From assembly GCA_024641555.1 (NCBI GenBank), contig JAHECV010000001.1, positions 1 through 64,000 of the forward strand: a DNA stretch of 64,000 nucleotides. The letters are read 5' to 3'. This document shows, piece after piece, positions 1 to 7,504 of the stretch. A program made the position numbers and the translations under genes. Positions within the stretch are counted from its first letter, which is position 1. Every line of letters starts with the position of its first letter. The notes under the pieces were generated by a model, which worked only from the letters and a program-made list of their open reading frames with translations, was not told the DNA's origin and ran no database searches. The stretch comes from Candidatus Planktophila sp. (GTDB taxonomy: Bacteria > Actinomycetota > Actinomycetes > Nanopelagicales > Nanopelagicaceae).

Positions 1-1086
1 GGTAGAAGTTAGTTGATCTGCGCGATAGGCCCAGTTCTTGCGCACTGAGTTGAATTCAGTCCAGGCATGCTTATATTGCGTCGATTCGCTGACCGACATA
101 TATGAAGCCCATTCAGCGAAAGATTCGTTTAGCCAAAGGTCTTGCCACCACTTCATGGTTACCAGATCACCGAACCACATATGCGCCATCTCGTGATGAA
201 TAGTCGTGGCGCGGCTTATGTAACTGCGTTCGGTGACTTTGCTGCGGAAGATAAGAACATCTTCGTGGAATGTCACGCAACCAACATTCTCCATAGCGCC
301 CCAGTTGTATTCAGCGACGGCAATTTGGTCGTACTTGCCAAATGGGTAAGCCAGACCGAAAGTCTTTTCGAAGTAGGCAAAGCCCTGTTTGGTTACTTCA
401 AAGATCTTCTCGGCATCAACGTGCTTGAAGAAAGATTTACGAGCATAGATACCAAGTGGAATCGTCTTCTCACCTTTGTACTCGTCATGCACCGAGGTGT
501 ACGCACCAGCAACAATTGCGGTCACATATGTTGAAATCACCTGCGAAGTCGCAAATTGGATATGTTTGCGATCGCCGTCTAATTCTTTAGTTGCTTCGAT
601 ACCGTAATTTGAGATTACTTCCCAGTGCTTTGGGGTTACTGTGCTAATTGTGAAAGTCGCCTTTTGATCTGGTTGATCAAAGCAGGCATACATGCGTCGG
701 GCATCACCTGTTTCAAACTGGGTATAAAGATAAACTTCATCATCGGCTGGATCGACAAAGCGGTGCAACCCTTCGCCGGAGTGCGAGTAAATACCTTCGT
801 GTTCGATCTCCAAAACATTTTCAGCAGCGATCGCTGGTAAGAAGATTGATTCGCCATCAAACTTTGGATCAAAATCGGCGCCATTTAGCTTTGCGCTAAT
901 TACGCGCTTTCCAACGCAATCGATAAAGGTCGTCGCGCCAGGCTTAAGACCAGCAAAGTTGATAGTCGTTTTGACGTTAAAAGTCTCGGAGCCGGTTGTG
1001 ACATCAAGATCAATTTTGTAGCTAGATACCTTGATTACCTCAGAACGCTGGGCTGCTTCTGCCTGCTTGAGATTTATGCCTGACAC
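1..1086 (-). CDS. pepN: Aminopeptidase N, N-terminal part (cut by window edge)
   Basis: Zinc metallopeptidase of family M1 that removes N-terminal residues from peptides in the cytoplasm. The visible 362 codons hold the N-terminal beta domain and the start of the catalytic domain. GAMEN, the exopeptidase substrate-binding motif, is at residues 263-267. The zinc site HEMAH is at 298-302, with the third ligand Glu in NESF at about 321. Family members are about 850 residues, so more than half of the gene lies beyond base 1. I chose the GTG at 1086 because AAGGGAG lies just upstream. The gene is divergent from trmB across about 70 bases. Motifs and order are intact. The missing part is due to the window edge, not to damage. 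Confidence 0.95.
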   Translation of the reverse strand, partial: MSGINLKQAEAAQRSEVIKVSSYKIDLDVTTGSETFNVKTTINFAGLKPGATTFIDCVGKRVISAKLNGADFDPKFDGESIFLPAIAAENVLEIEHEGIYSHSGEGLHRFVDPADDEVYLYTQFETGDARRMYACFDQPDQKATFTISTVTPKHWEVISNYGIEATKELDGDRKHIQFATSQVISTYVTAIVAGAYTSVHDEYKGEKTIPLGIYARKSFFKHVDAEKIFEVTKQGFAYFEKTFGLAYPFGKYDQIAVAEYNWGAMENVGCVTFHEDVLIFRSKVTERSYISRATTIHHEMAHMWFGDLVTMKWWQDLWLNESFAEWASYMSVSESTQYKHAWTEFNSVRKNWAYRADQLTST

Positions 1087-1156
1087 GGTAACTCCCTTTA
1101 ATTCAGATTTACGGTTCGTTTTGCTCTCGTTAGTGTAATCGTGAAAGAGTTCTGGC

Positions 1157-1816
1157 GTGGAACCAGTTACCAATCGCAGTTATCGCTTGCGTGGCACACG
1201 AATCACCCCTGCTCAGCAGTTAGCGCGCGATAATTTATGGGCGAAATTCGGCATCGAGTTTCAGGAATCCCTAATTGATCTATCGGCTGCCTTTGCAAAG
1301 CCGCAGCCTGTTGTCATGGAGATTGGCTACGGAATGGGTGAGGCCACTTGGCAAATTGCCAAAGCTAATCCAGATATAAATTATTTGGGCGTTGAAGTTC
1401 ATATGCCAGGTGTGGGCAAGTTGATGGCTCGTATAGAAGAGTTTGGACTTACAAATATTCGGTTAATTGAACGCGATGTCTATGAGGTGTTTCACTACAT
1501 GATCGCAGACGATTCCCTCGATGGTGTTCACTTATATTTTCCAGACCCGTGGCCCAAGAAGCGCCACTTCAAGCGCCGTATTGTCAATCAAAGATTTATC
1601 GCTGAAGTTGCAACTAAGTTAAAGCCAAGCGGTTTTATCCATATTGCAACCGACTGGGTTCCATATGCCGAATGGATCATCGAACAATTCGAGATTGCCA
1701 ATATTTTTTCTGGGGGAGTGATCGCTCGTCCGGATTCTCGCCCACTGACTCGCTTTGAAGGACAAGGAATTACCAAAGATCATGCGGTCAATGATTTTAT
1801 GTATTACAAGAAGTAA
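1157..1816 (+). CDS. trmB: tRNA (guanine-N7-)-methyltransferase TrmB
   Basis: Makes m7G at position 46 in the tRNA variable loop using S-adenosylmethionine. The 219-residue protein has the SAM-binding motif EIGYGMGE at 55-62, an acidic strand end (GVEVH, 78-82), the family signature PDPWPKKRH at 129-137 and the C-terminal TRFEGQG at 198-204. Length is normal for the family. It starts at GTG 1157, with AAAGAG a few bases upstream. The gene is divergent from pepN and converges with rpiB, leaving only three bases between the two stop codons. No frameshift or missing residue was seen. The function call is firm from the motifs. Regulation is not visible. Confidence 0.95.
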   Translation: MEPVTNRSYRLRGTRITPAQQLARDNLWAKFGIEFQESLIDLSAAFAKPQPVVMEIGYGMGEATWQIAKANPDINYLGVEVHMPGVGKLMARIEEFGLTNIRLIERDVYEVFHYMIADDSLDGVHLYFPDPWPKKRHFKRRIVNQRFIAEVATKLKPSGFIHIATDWVPYAEWIIEQFEIANIFSGGVIARPDSRPLTRFEGQGITKDHAVNDFMYYKK

Positions 1817-1819
1817 GCG

Positions 1820-2275
1820 CTAAATCTCGCCAGTTTCTTCAAAGTTAGCGATCTTATTAATTCTACGAATATGTCTTTCATCGTAGCTAAACGGCGTTGC
1901 GATAAAGGCATCGATAATCGCTTTGCAATCGGCGATGTCATGCATCCGCCCACCGATTGAGATCACATTTGCGTTGTTATGTTCTTTACCGAGTTTTGCC
2001 GTTTCAATACTCCATGCCAATACTGCGCGAATTCCCTTAACTTTATTTGCTGCTATCTGCTCGCCATTTCCAGATCCACCAATAACAATCCCAAGTGATG
2101 CGGGATCTTTGGCGGTTGCCTGGGCGGCGGGAATGCAAAAGTCTGGGTAATCATCGAGTGCGTCATATTCGTACGGACCATGATCGGTCACATCATGACC
2201 GTTATTTACCAAGTGGGCCAAGAGTTCGTTCTTTAATTCAAGTCCCGCATGATCGCTGCCAATATGTAAACGCAT
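1820..2275 (-). CDS. rpiB: Ribose-5-phosphate isomerase B
   Basis: Interconverts ribose 5-phosphate and ribulose 5-phosphate in the non-oxidative pentose phosphate pathway. This is a 151-residue RpiB/LacAB-family protein with DHAG at 8-11, GGSGNGEQ at 66-73 and HNNANV at 99-104. In RpiB enzymes of the Mycobacterium tuberculosis type the Glu of GSGNGE serves as the catalytic base, where E. coli-type enzymes use a Cys. Here that Glu is residue 72, which places the protein in the actinobacterial subgroup. It converges with trmB. A strong terminator hairpin lies upstream, separating it from the next minus-strand gene, so it is probably transcribed alone. Confidence 0.94.
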   Translation of the reverse strand: MRLHIGSDHAGLELKNELLAHLVNNGHDVTDHGPYEYDALDDYPDFCIPAAQATAKDPASLGIVIGGSGNGEQIAANKVKGIRAVLAWSIETAKLGKEHNNANVISIGGRMHDIADCKAIIDAFIATPFSYDERHIRRINKIANFEETGEI

Positions 2276-2343
2276 GTCCAGAGTCTCTCATGCGCTAATT
2301 TCAATATCCATCAAAACATCGGTTAAAAATTGAGGAGAAATCG

Positions 2344-2381
2344 AAAAACCCGCCGCGATGGAGATTTCGCAGCGGGTTTTT
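2344..2381. terminator. Bidirectional intrinsic terminator
   Basis: A perfect 10-base-pair stem (AAAAACCCGC with GCGGGTTTTT) encloses 18 bases that include an inner GCGA/TCGC pairing. Each strand ends in a U-rich tract. It lies downstream of the minus-strand exported-protein gene and should stop its transcription before rpiB. Confidence 0.85.
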
Positions 2382-2428
2382 CTTTCCCTCGGAGGAACTT
2401 TGAAGTTAGCGCTTCAAAGAGTTATGTA

Positions 2429-3127
2429 TTACGCAGTAGGCGTTGCAGATGGTGCAGGAATTTTTGGAGCAGCTCCCATGCCGCCCATGCCTGACCAACC
2501 ATGTCCGCGGCCACCTTTATCCATGCCACCCATACGTGGGCCACCTTTACCGCCGACTTGATCTACTTCTGCGGTGACGTGTGCTGTGAGTCCGGCTTTA
2601 AGAGTCGTCGCCTGTGCAGCGGTCAACTTTCCAGCGGTTACAGCGGCATCGATTCGCTTTGTCTCATCAGCAACAAGTACTGAAATCAACTCAGCTTTTT
2701 TAGCACCGGCGATAGCACCAAGTGATTCACCTGCTGCTAAACGAGTGCGGATAGTTGCTGAATCAACTCCAATAGTTTTTGAAATCAAAGCTTCAACAGC
2801 TGCACGATCTGCGTCGTTTGGCCCCATGCCTTTTCCTGGTCCATCAAAATCTCGGGCCGGAGCAGCAGCAGCAAACGCTGACTTGATGGCATCGGCCTGT
2901 GCTTGGGTAATGGTTCCCTTTGTTACAAGCGCTGATAGAACAGATGAGATTGCTTCTTCTGGTCCGCCAGTCTTAGACATTGGGTTAGCAATTCCAGTTG
3001 AGGAAGTGCGAGTCACTTTGGTTGAAACAGTTTTGACCTTTGATGCGGCTTGACCCACACCAATGCTGCCGACTGTTAGAGCAACCGTGGTAACCGCAAT
3101 TGCGATTACGTTTTTCTTTGATGACAT
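2429..3127 (-). CDS. Exported protein with duplicated helical repeat and Gly/Met-rich tail
   Basis: The function is unknown. I chose the ATG at 3127 because a GGAAG lies 8 bases upstream. An ATG two codons earlier (3133) is too close to that site. The 232-residue protein has a signal peptide (Lys-rich start, Val/Ala/Ile core, GQAAS cleavage region near residue 30). It then has two related segments, TKGTITQAQADAIKSAF and TAGKLTAAQATTLKAGL, separated by a helical stretch with AAGESLGAIA. This resembles the repeat common in actinobacterial exported proteins where AAG.SL..IA is followed by LTQAQAD. The tail is rich in Gly, Met and Lys and ends in PSATPTA. It is transcribed away from the collagen-like gene and shares about 260 bases of upstream DNA with it. 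It could bind metal or lie in the cell envelope, but nothing proves this. Confidence 0.75.
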   Translation of the reverse strand: MSSKKNVIAIAVTTVALTVGSIGVGQAASKVKTVSTKVTRTSSTGIANPMSKTGGPEEAISSVLSALVTKGTITQAQADAIKSAFAAAAPARDFDGPGKGMGPNDADRAAVEALISKTIGVDSATIRTRLAAGESLGAIAGAKKAELISVLVADETKRIDAAVTAGKLTAAQATTLKAGLTAHVTAEVDQVGGKGGPRMGGMDKGGRGHGWSGMGGMGAAPKIPAPSATPTA

Positions 3128-3180
3128 TTGCATGTCTTCCTTTCATCCCGTGGAGCACTTTGTCGAAACCCTCGTTATCG

Positions 3181-3226
3181 ACTACCCGTAGATAACTCTC
3201 TAATGCTCAAAAAACTACCCCTAGAT
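3181..3226. promoter_or_regulatory. Direct repeat in the shared upstream region of two exported-protein genes
   Basis: ACTACCCGTAGAT (3181-3193) and ACTACCCCTAGAT (3214-3226) match at 12 of 13 bases and are 33 bases apart, close to three DNA turns. Each copy has an inner dyad of the TACCC.TA type, as used by some two-component regulators. The site lies 50 to 100 bases upstream of the minus-strand gene and about 160 bases upstream of the collagen-like gene. Its role as an operator is inferred. Apart from these repeats, the 260-base gap from 3128 to 3387 shows nothing recognisable. Confidence 0.4.
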
Positions 3227-3387
3227 CCTGTGAGACCCGTGCGAGTTTTTGCTCCAGCCCCACGCACGCAAGCGGGGGATTACCCATCGCCTCCAAGAAA
3301 TATCTCAGGGAAAGCCCCCTTCGCAGGCTCAGGCGAAAAGTTCACAATTTTCTCTAACCAATCTGTCGCAATGGGCCTGGAGGTTCC

Positions 3388-4470
3388 ATGAATCGCAAAC
3401 GGATTTCAACTCTCGCCATACTCTCAGCTGTCGGCGCAATATCGCTGACGCTAATCACAGCACCGCTATCAAGTGCAGCAAGTAAGCCAAAATCAGCGGG
3501 AAGAACATCAGCATCAATTCCAAATACGATTTTAAATGGCAAAGGTTCACCGCTTAGCAGCAGCGGTATAGATGGTGACTTTTACATCGATACAAGAAGT
3601 CTTTTAATTTACGGGCCAAAGAAAAATGGAAAATGGCCGGTGCCACAAAGTTTGCAAGGGCCGGTTGGTGCTAGTGGCGCCGATGGAAAAAACGGTAGCG
3701 AAGGAAAAACTGTTTCATCGGCATCCACAGTTGCAGGACCAATCGGTGCGACTGGTGTTCAAGGTGTGCAAGGTGAGAAAGGTGAAAAAGGAGAGAAGGG
3801 CGAACCAGGTGCGACAGGATCCGCTGGAGCAACGGGTCCCGCTGGCGCAACAGGACCAGCAGGAAGTTCTGGAGGAGGATCTGCAGGTCCAGCGGGTGCA
3901 ACAGGCGCAACCGGTGCAACGGGTCCCACTGGCGCAACAGGTGCGACAGGTCCAGCTGGCGACATTGGATTAACAGGTGCAAAAGGTGAAACCGGAACTG
4001 CAGGTGCAACAGGAGCAGCCGGTGCAGTTGGTGCAACAGGACCTTCAAATGTTTATAAGGGAACTTTTACGATTCCAGATATCAGTGGAAGCGTTGGAAC
4101 TAGTCAAACAACATCTCTTGGTAATTTTTTGGCAGGTAATAAGTATCTAGTTAATCTAGCGATAACCACTTATCAGCCAACTAGAAACATTGATAATGCT
4201 TTACCAATGGGGCTTTCCATTACAAACAATGTAGGTACGGCGGAAATTTGGTACAAGTATCAAACTTTTCAAGGAATTTCTTATCGTGCTGGATCTGGTT
4301 CTATGAGAAATGAGTACGTCATTACCGCGCAAATTACGGTGGATGCAACTACCAGTGTTGATGCGTCGATTAATATCCAATTAATAATTGGGTATGACAC
4401 ATCCACTCATCTGGCACGGTCGGAGGGCACTTACGTTTCAACACTGGTTGGCTCTATCGGAGCCCTCTAA
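3388..4470 (+). CDS. Secreted collagen-like repeat protein
   Basis: A 360-residue exported protein. Residues 1-31 form a signal peptide (Lys/Arg start, hydrophobic core, SSAAS). Residues 51-84 hold the GDFYIDT...IYGPK...WP segment that often precedes bacterial collagen repeats. Gly-X-Y triplets run from 91 to 106 and, after a break, from about 117 to 219, with one short interruption rich in Ser and Gly near 160-166. They are dominated by GAT, GPA and GEK triplets. Residues 221-360 form a beta-rich, Thr/Ser/Ile-rich domain that I do not recognise and that may trimerise or bind. Bacterial collagen-like proteins form triple helices at the cell surface or in phage fibres. No phage genes are nearby, so a surface role is more likely. 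GGAGG lies 5 bases before the ATG. There is no LPXTG or other anchor. Confidence 0.85.
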   Translation: MNRKRISTLAILSAVGAISLTLITAPLSSAASKPKSAGRTSASIPNTILNGKGSPLSSSGIDGDFYIDTRSLLIYGPKKNGKWPVPQSLQGPVGASGADGKNGSEGKTVSSASTVAGPIGATGVQGVQGEKGEKGEKGEPGATGSAGATGPAGATGPAGSSGGGSAGPAGATGATGATGPTGATGATGPAGDIGLTGAKGETGTAGATGAAGAVGATGPSNVYKGTFTIPDISGSVGTSQTTSLGNFLAGNKYLVNLAITTYQPTRNIDNALPMGLSITNNVGTAEIWYKYQTFQGISYRAGSGSMRNEYVITAQITVDATTSVDASINIQLIIGYDTSTHLARSEGTYVSTLVGSIGAL

Positions 4471-4478
4471 GAAAAGAG

Positions 4479-4552
4479 TGGAGCGGGTGACCGGGATCGA
4501 ACCGGCATGGCCAGCTTGGAAGGCTGGGGCTCTACCATTGAGCTACACCCGC
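4479..4552 (-). tRNA. tRNA-Gly (TCC)
   Basis: Read on the minus strand, the cloverleaf is complete. The acceptor stem GCGGGTG pairs with CACCCGC. The D arm is GCTC/GAGC and the anticodon stem CCAGC/GCTGG holds the loop CTTCCAA (anticodon TCC). The T arm has TTCGATC in its loop. The 3' CCA is encoded (4479-4481). The gene is divergent from tRNA-Pro. Confidence 0.95.
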
Positions 4553-4601
4553 ATTTGGTGCAAAACCTGCGAAGGTTTCGTGCGAGGCCTAAGCGTACTG
4601 C

Positions 4602-4630
4602 CTCGGTAACCGAGAGTAAAAAATTACTCT
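4602..4630. promoter_or_regulatory. Two adjacent inverted repeats between divergent tRNA genes
   Basis: CTCGGT-A-ACCGAG (4602-4614) is followed by AGAGTAA-AAAA-TTACTCT (4613-4630). A TAGACT -10 box for tRNA-Pro overlaps the end of the second repeat (4630-4635). The dyads lie where both tRNA promoters should be, so they may be operator or promoter elements. The role is inferred. Confidence 0.4.
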
Positions 4631-4649
4631 AGACTCACCTCTTGCGCCT

Positions 4650-4725
4650 CGGGGCGTAGCGTAGTGGCTAGCGCGCCTGCTTTGGGAGCAGGAGATCGGG
4701 AGTTCGAATCTCCCCGCCCCGACCA
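4650..4725 (+). tRNA. tRNA-Pro (TGG)
   Basis: The acceptor stem CGGGGCG pairs with CGCCCCG. The anticodon stem CCTGC/GCAGG holds TTTGGGA (anticodon TGG). The T loop is TTCGAAT and the 3' CCA is encoded. A T-rich tract follows and could end transcription. A tRNA-Pro just before tig is a common actinobacterial arrangement. Confidence 0.96.
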
Positions 4726-4770
4726 GAATTTTTTACATATTTACTGCATCTCTAATTCAAGGAGCACTTT

Positions 4771-6072
4771 GTGAAGAGCACGGTCGAAACACTTTCATCA
4801 ACTCGCGTCCGACTCGATATCGAAGTTCCTTACGCAGATCTCACCGAATACGTCGCTGACGCATACAAAGCTGTCGCTGCAAAGGTGAACATCCCCGGCT
4901 TCCGTAAAGGCAAAGTTCCAGCTGCGATGATCGATCAGCGCGTTGGTCGCGGCTCAGTAATTGATGAAGCGATCAATAACGCTCTTCCACAATTTTATGG
5001 TGCAGCAGCTCGCGAGCACGAGGTTCTCGTGGTTGGTCGCCCAGAAGTAGATATCAAGGAATACGTTGATAACGAGAAGTTGGTTTTCTCTGTTGAAGTA
5101 GATGTTCGCCCTGAAGTAACTCTGCCAGATTTTTCAAAGATCACAATCGAAGTTGATGACCTTGCTGTTACAGATGCAGATATCAACGAGCAGGTCGATG
5201 AGCTCCGCGCTCGCTTTGGAACACTTACAACTGTCGAACGTGAATCAAAAGATGGCGACTTCGTAACAATCGATCTAACAGCGAAGATTGATGGCGCTGA
5301 AGTAGACGGTGGCAAGGCGAACGATATTTCTTACGAAGTTGGTTCAAACCGCATGATCGATGGCCTAGATGCTGCTCTTATCGGCATGAAGGCAGGAGAT
5401 ATCAAGAATTTTGAAACTCAGTTGGTTGGTCAGAAAGATGACGAAAAAGGCGATGTTGAGATAAAGCTCAAGGCTGTTAAAGAACGTGAACTCCCACCAG
5501 TTGATGATGCATTTGCAAAGTTGGCATCTGAGTTCGACACCATTGCAGAATTGAAGGCTGATTTCACAGAGCGCTTAAAGCGCGTGAAGGGTCTTGAACA
5601 AGGCGCCCAAGCTCGCGACTTACTTCTTAAGAAGATGATCGATGATCTTGATATCCCAGTGCCAGAGAAATTAGTTACTGATGAAGTCAACGATCACCTC
5701 GAAGGAGAAGGTCGCCTCGAAGATGCCGAGCACCGCGCCGAAGTAGATGGCCAGGTTCGAACATCAATCAAATCTGATTTCTTGCTCGATGCAATTGTTA
5801 AGGCGGAAGAAGTTCAAGTTAATGAAATCGAATTAACCGAATATCTAATTCGCACTTCGCAGCGTTACGGAATGCCGCCTGAGCAATTTGCAAAGCAACT
5901 CCAAGATGCTGGCCAGATTTCACAACTCGTTGCCGAGGTATCTCGCACTAAGGCTTTGGCCGGAGTCCTTGGCCGCGTCAACGTTGTCGACAAATCTGGC
6001 AACAAGGTCGATCTCGAGGCGCTTCGCCCGCAGGTCGCACCTGATGCGCCAGCTGTTGAATCCGCAGAATAA
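4771..6072 (+). CDS. tig: Trigger factor (ribosome-bound chaperone and prolyl isomerase)
   Basis: Binds ribosomal protein L23 at the exit tunnel and shields nascent chains. The 433-residue protein has the N-terminal ribosome-docking domain with its signature GFRKGKVP at 43-50. An FKBP-type prolyl isomerase domain follows at roughly 155-240, and then the helical C-terminal chaperone arms. Length is normal. It starts at GTG 4771, with AAGGAG seven bases upstream. It lies between tRNA-Pro and clpP1P2, an arrangement shared with other actinobacteria, and together with ClpP1P2 and ClpX it forms a protein-folding and turnover block. No terminator was found after it. The 141 bases to clpP1 contain a long palindrome described separately. 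Confidence 0.96.
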   Translation: MKSTVETLSSTRVRLDIEVPYADLTEYVADAYKAVAAKVNIPGFRKGKVPAAMIDQRVGRGSVIDEAINNALPQFYGAAAREHEVLVVGRPEVDIKEYVDNEKLVFSVEVDVRPEVTLPDFSKITIEVDDLAVTDADINEQVDELRARFGTLTTVERESKDGDFVTIDLTAKIDGAEVDGGKANDISYEVGSNRMIDGLDAALIGMKAGDIKNFETQLVGQKDDEKGDVEIKLKAVKERELPPVDDAFAKLASEFDTIAELKADFTERLKRVKGLEQGAQARDLLLKKMIDDLDIPVPEKLVTDEVNDHLEGEGRLEDAEHRAEVDGQVRTSIKSDFLLDAIVKAEEVQVNEIELTEYLIRTSQRYGMPPEQFAKQLQDAGQISQLVAEVSRTKALAGVLGRVNVVDKSGNKVDLEALRPQVAPDAPAVESAE

Positions 6073-6128
6073 ATAATTTCTGGGCGTCTCATCTGCCCTG
6101 AGCGAACAAGTGCAGATTTGCGCCATTT

Positions 6129-6160
6129 TTCCCAAATTTGGGAAGCATTTCGCCTCAGGC
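6129..6160. promoter_or_regulatory. Palindromes upstream of clpP1P2
   Basis: TTCCCAAATTTGGGAA (6129-6144) is a perfect 16-base palindrome. GCCTCAGGC (6152-6160), a 9-base odd palindrome, follows seven bases later. No U tract follows and the larger dyad has no loop, so a protein operator is more likely than a terminator. The 9-base site is preceded by TTTC. It does not match a full ClgR box. Confidence 0.45.
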
Positions 6161-6213
6161 ATTGTTAAGGTCACTACATATATCAAGGCTTCAAAGTTAA
6201 TCAGGAGGAATAC

Positions 6214-6840
6214 GTGGACTATCAAGACCCACAGTCGACAGGATTAAATATCCAAGCATCAGCCAAGGGCGGTAACTGGCTGGATGACAACGTCTACAAC
6301 CGCTTGCTCCGTGAGCGCATAATCTTCCTAGCCGGTGAATTCCGTGACGAGATGGCCAATGCAATATGCGCACAGATGCTCTTGCTGGCAGCCGAAGATT
6401 CCGAAAAAGATATTTATCTTTACATTAACTCACCTGGTGGTTCAGTAACTGCAGGTATGGCGATCTACGACACTATGCATTACATCAAGAACGATGTCGC
6501 AACAGTTGCAATGGGAATGGCTGCATCAATGGGTCAATTCATTCTTACTGCAGGCGCACCTGGAAAACGTTATGCAACTCCCAATGCACGCATTTTGATG
6601 CACCAGCCACTTGGCGGCATCGGTGGTACTGCAACCGATATTCGTATCCAGGCAGAACAAATGGCGATCACAAAGCAGACTATGTCTGAGCTAAATGCCA
6701 AGCACACTGGTCAACCTCTAGAGAAGATCATTGCGGATTCAGATCGCGATAACTGGTTTAACTCCAAGGATGCACTTGCATATGGATTTATCGATCACAT
6801 AGCGACAAATGATGGACAAGTTGCGGGAGGTAAGAAGTAA
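6214..6840 (+). CDS. clpP1: ATP-dependent Clp protease proteolytic subunit 1
   Basis: Serine peptidase of family S14, which forms the barrel that degrades proteins unfolded by ClpX or ClpC. Length is 208 residues. The catalytic triad is visible: Ser105 in GMAASMG, His130 in ILMHQPLGG and Asp179 in SDRDN. It starts at GTG 6214, with CAGGAGG six bases upstream. Its stop codon shares a base with the start of clpP2 (TAATG), so the two are translationally coupled. Actinobacteria usually need both ClpP proteins, which assemble as a mixed ClpP1-ClpP2 tetradecamer. The order clpP1-clpP2 is standard. Confidence 0.95.
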   Translation: MDYQDPQSTGLNIQASAKGGNWLDDNVYNRLLRERIIFLAGEFRDEMANAICAQMLLLAAEDSEKDIYLYINSPGGSVTAGMAIYDTMHYIKNDVATVAMGMAASMGQFILTAGAPGKRYATPNARILMHQPLGGIGGTATDIRIQAEQMAITKQTMSELNAKHTGQPLEKIIADSDRDNWFNSKDALAYGFIDHIATNDGQVAGGKK

Positions 6841-7466
6841 TGAAGCACATTCAAGAGATTACAAACCGCTACGTTCTTCCAACAATCGAAGAAAAGACCG
6901 CTTACGGTTACAAGCGCCTTGATCCTTATACAAAGTTATTCGAGGAGCGCATCATCTTCCTTGGTCAACCAATTGATGACACTGTTGCAAACGATGTAAT
7001 GGCACAGCTTCTTACACTCGAATCAATGGATCCAGATCGCGATATCTCGATCTACATCAACTCACCTGGTGGATCATTTACAGCGCTAACAGCTATCTAT
7101 GACACCATGCAGTTTGTTCGCCCAGACATCACAACAATTTGTCTCGGACAAGCGGCATCAGCTGCAGCGATCATCCTTGCGGGTGGAACAAAAGGAAAGC
7201 GTTATGGACTAGAACATTCACGAATCCTTATCCACCAACCTTCATCTGAAGGTGGTGGACAGGCATCTGATATCGAGATCCAAGCACGCGAGATCATGCG
7301 TATGCGCGGGCTTCTCGAAACAATGCTCGCCAAGCACTCAAATAAGAGCGTTGAAGAAATCGAAAAAGATATCGAACGCGACAAGATACTTACCGCTGCT
7401 GAAGCAGTTGAATACGGGATTATCGATAAGGTTATGTCTTCACGTAAGGCTAAGCCTTCCGCTTAA
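6840..7466 (+). CDS. clpP2: ATP-dependent Clp protease proteolytic subunit 2
   Basis: Second ClpP subunit, 208 residues. The triad is Ser107 in GQAASAA, His132 in [12 protein letters not shown] and Asp181 in IERDK. The N-terminal segment up to about residue 35 differs from that of ClpP1. In mycobacteria the ClpP2 ring is the face that docks the ATPase partners, and a similar split of roles is likely here. The start codon overlaps the clpP1 stop by one base. clpX follows after an MFS gene, where many relatives have clpX closer, so the Clp genes are interrupted by a transporter. Confidence 0.95.
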   Translation: MKHIQEITNRYVLPTIEEKTAYGYKRLDPYTKLFEERIIFLGQPIDDTVANDVMAQLLTLESMDPDRDISIYINSPGGSFTALTAIYDTMQFVRPDITTICLGQAASAAAIILAGGTKGKRYGLEHSRILIHQPSSEGGGQASDIEIQAREIMRMRGLLETMLAKHSNKSVEEIEKDIERDKILTAAEAVEYGIIDKVMSSRKAKPSA

Positions 7467-7504
7467 TTCTCATCAAACTCTGAAAGAGGAGCGTCGGTCT
7501 AGAA

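Noticed and set aside
142..884. Open frames on the plus strand (142-534 and 625-840) and another minus-strand frame (636-884).
   Set aside because: The minus-strand frame from 1086 encodes aminopeptidase N with GAMEN and HEMAH motifs; these others are shadows of it.
3250..3320. A region with CACGCACGCAAGCGG and GGGATTACCC that recalled a cyclic di-GMP riboswitch.
   Set aside because: The expected conserved helices and core bases cannot be placed in order on either strand.
3671..4048. Long minus-strand frames opposite the collagen-like gene, one with a Pro-Val-Ala-rich product.
   Set aside because: They arise from the repeated Gly-X-Y codons, which lack stops in other frames, and have no start signals or conserved motifs.
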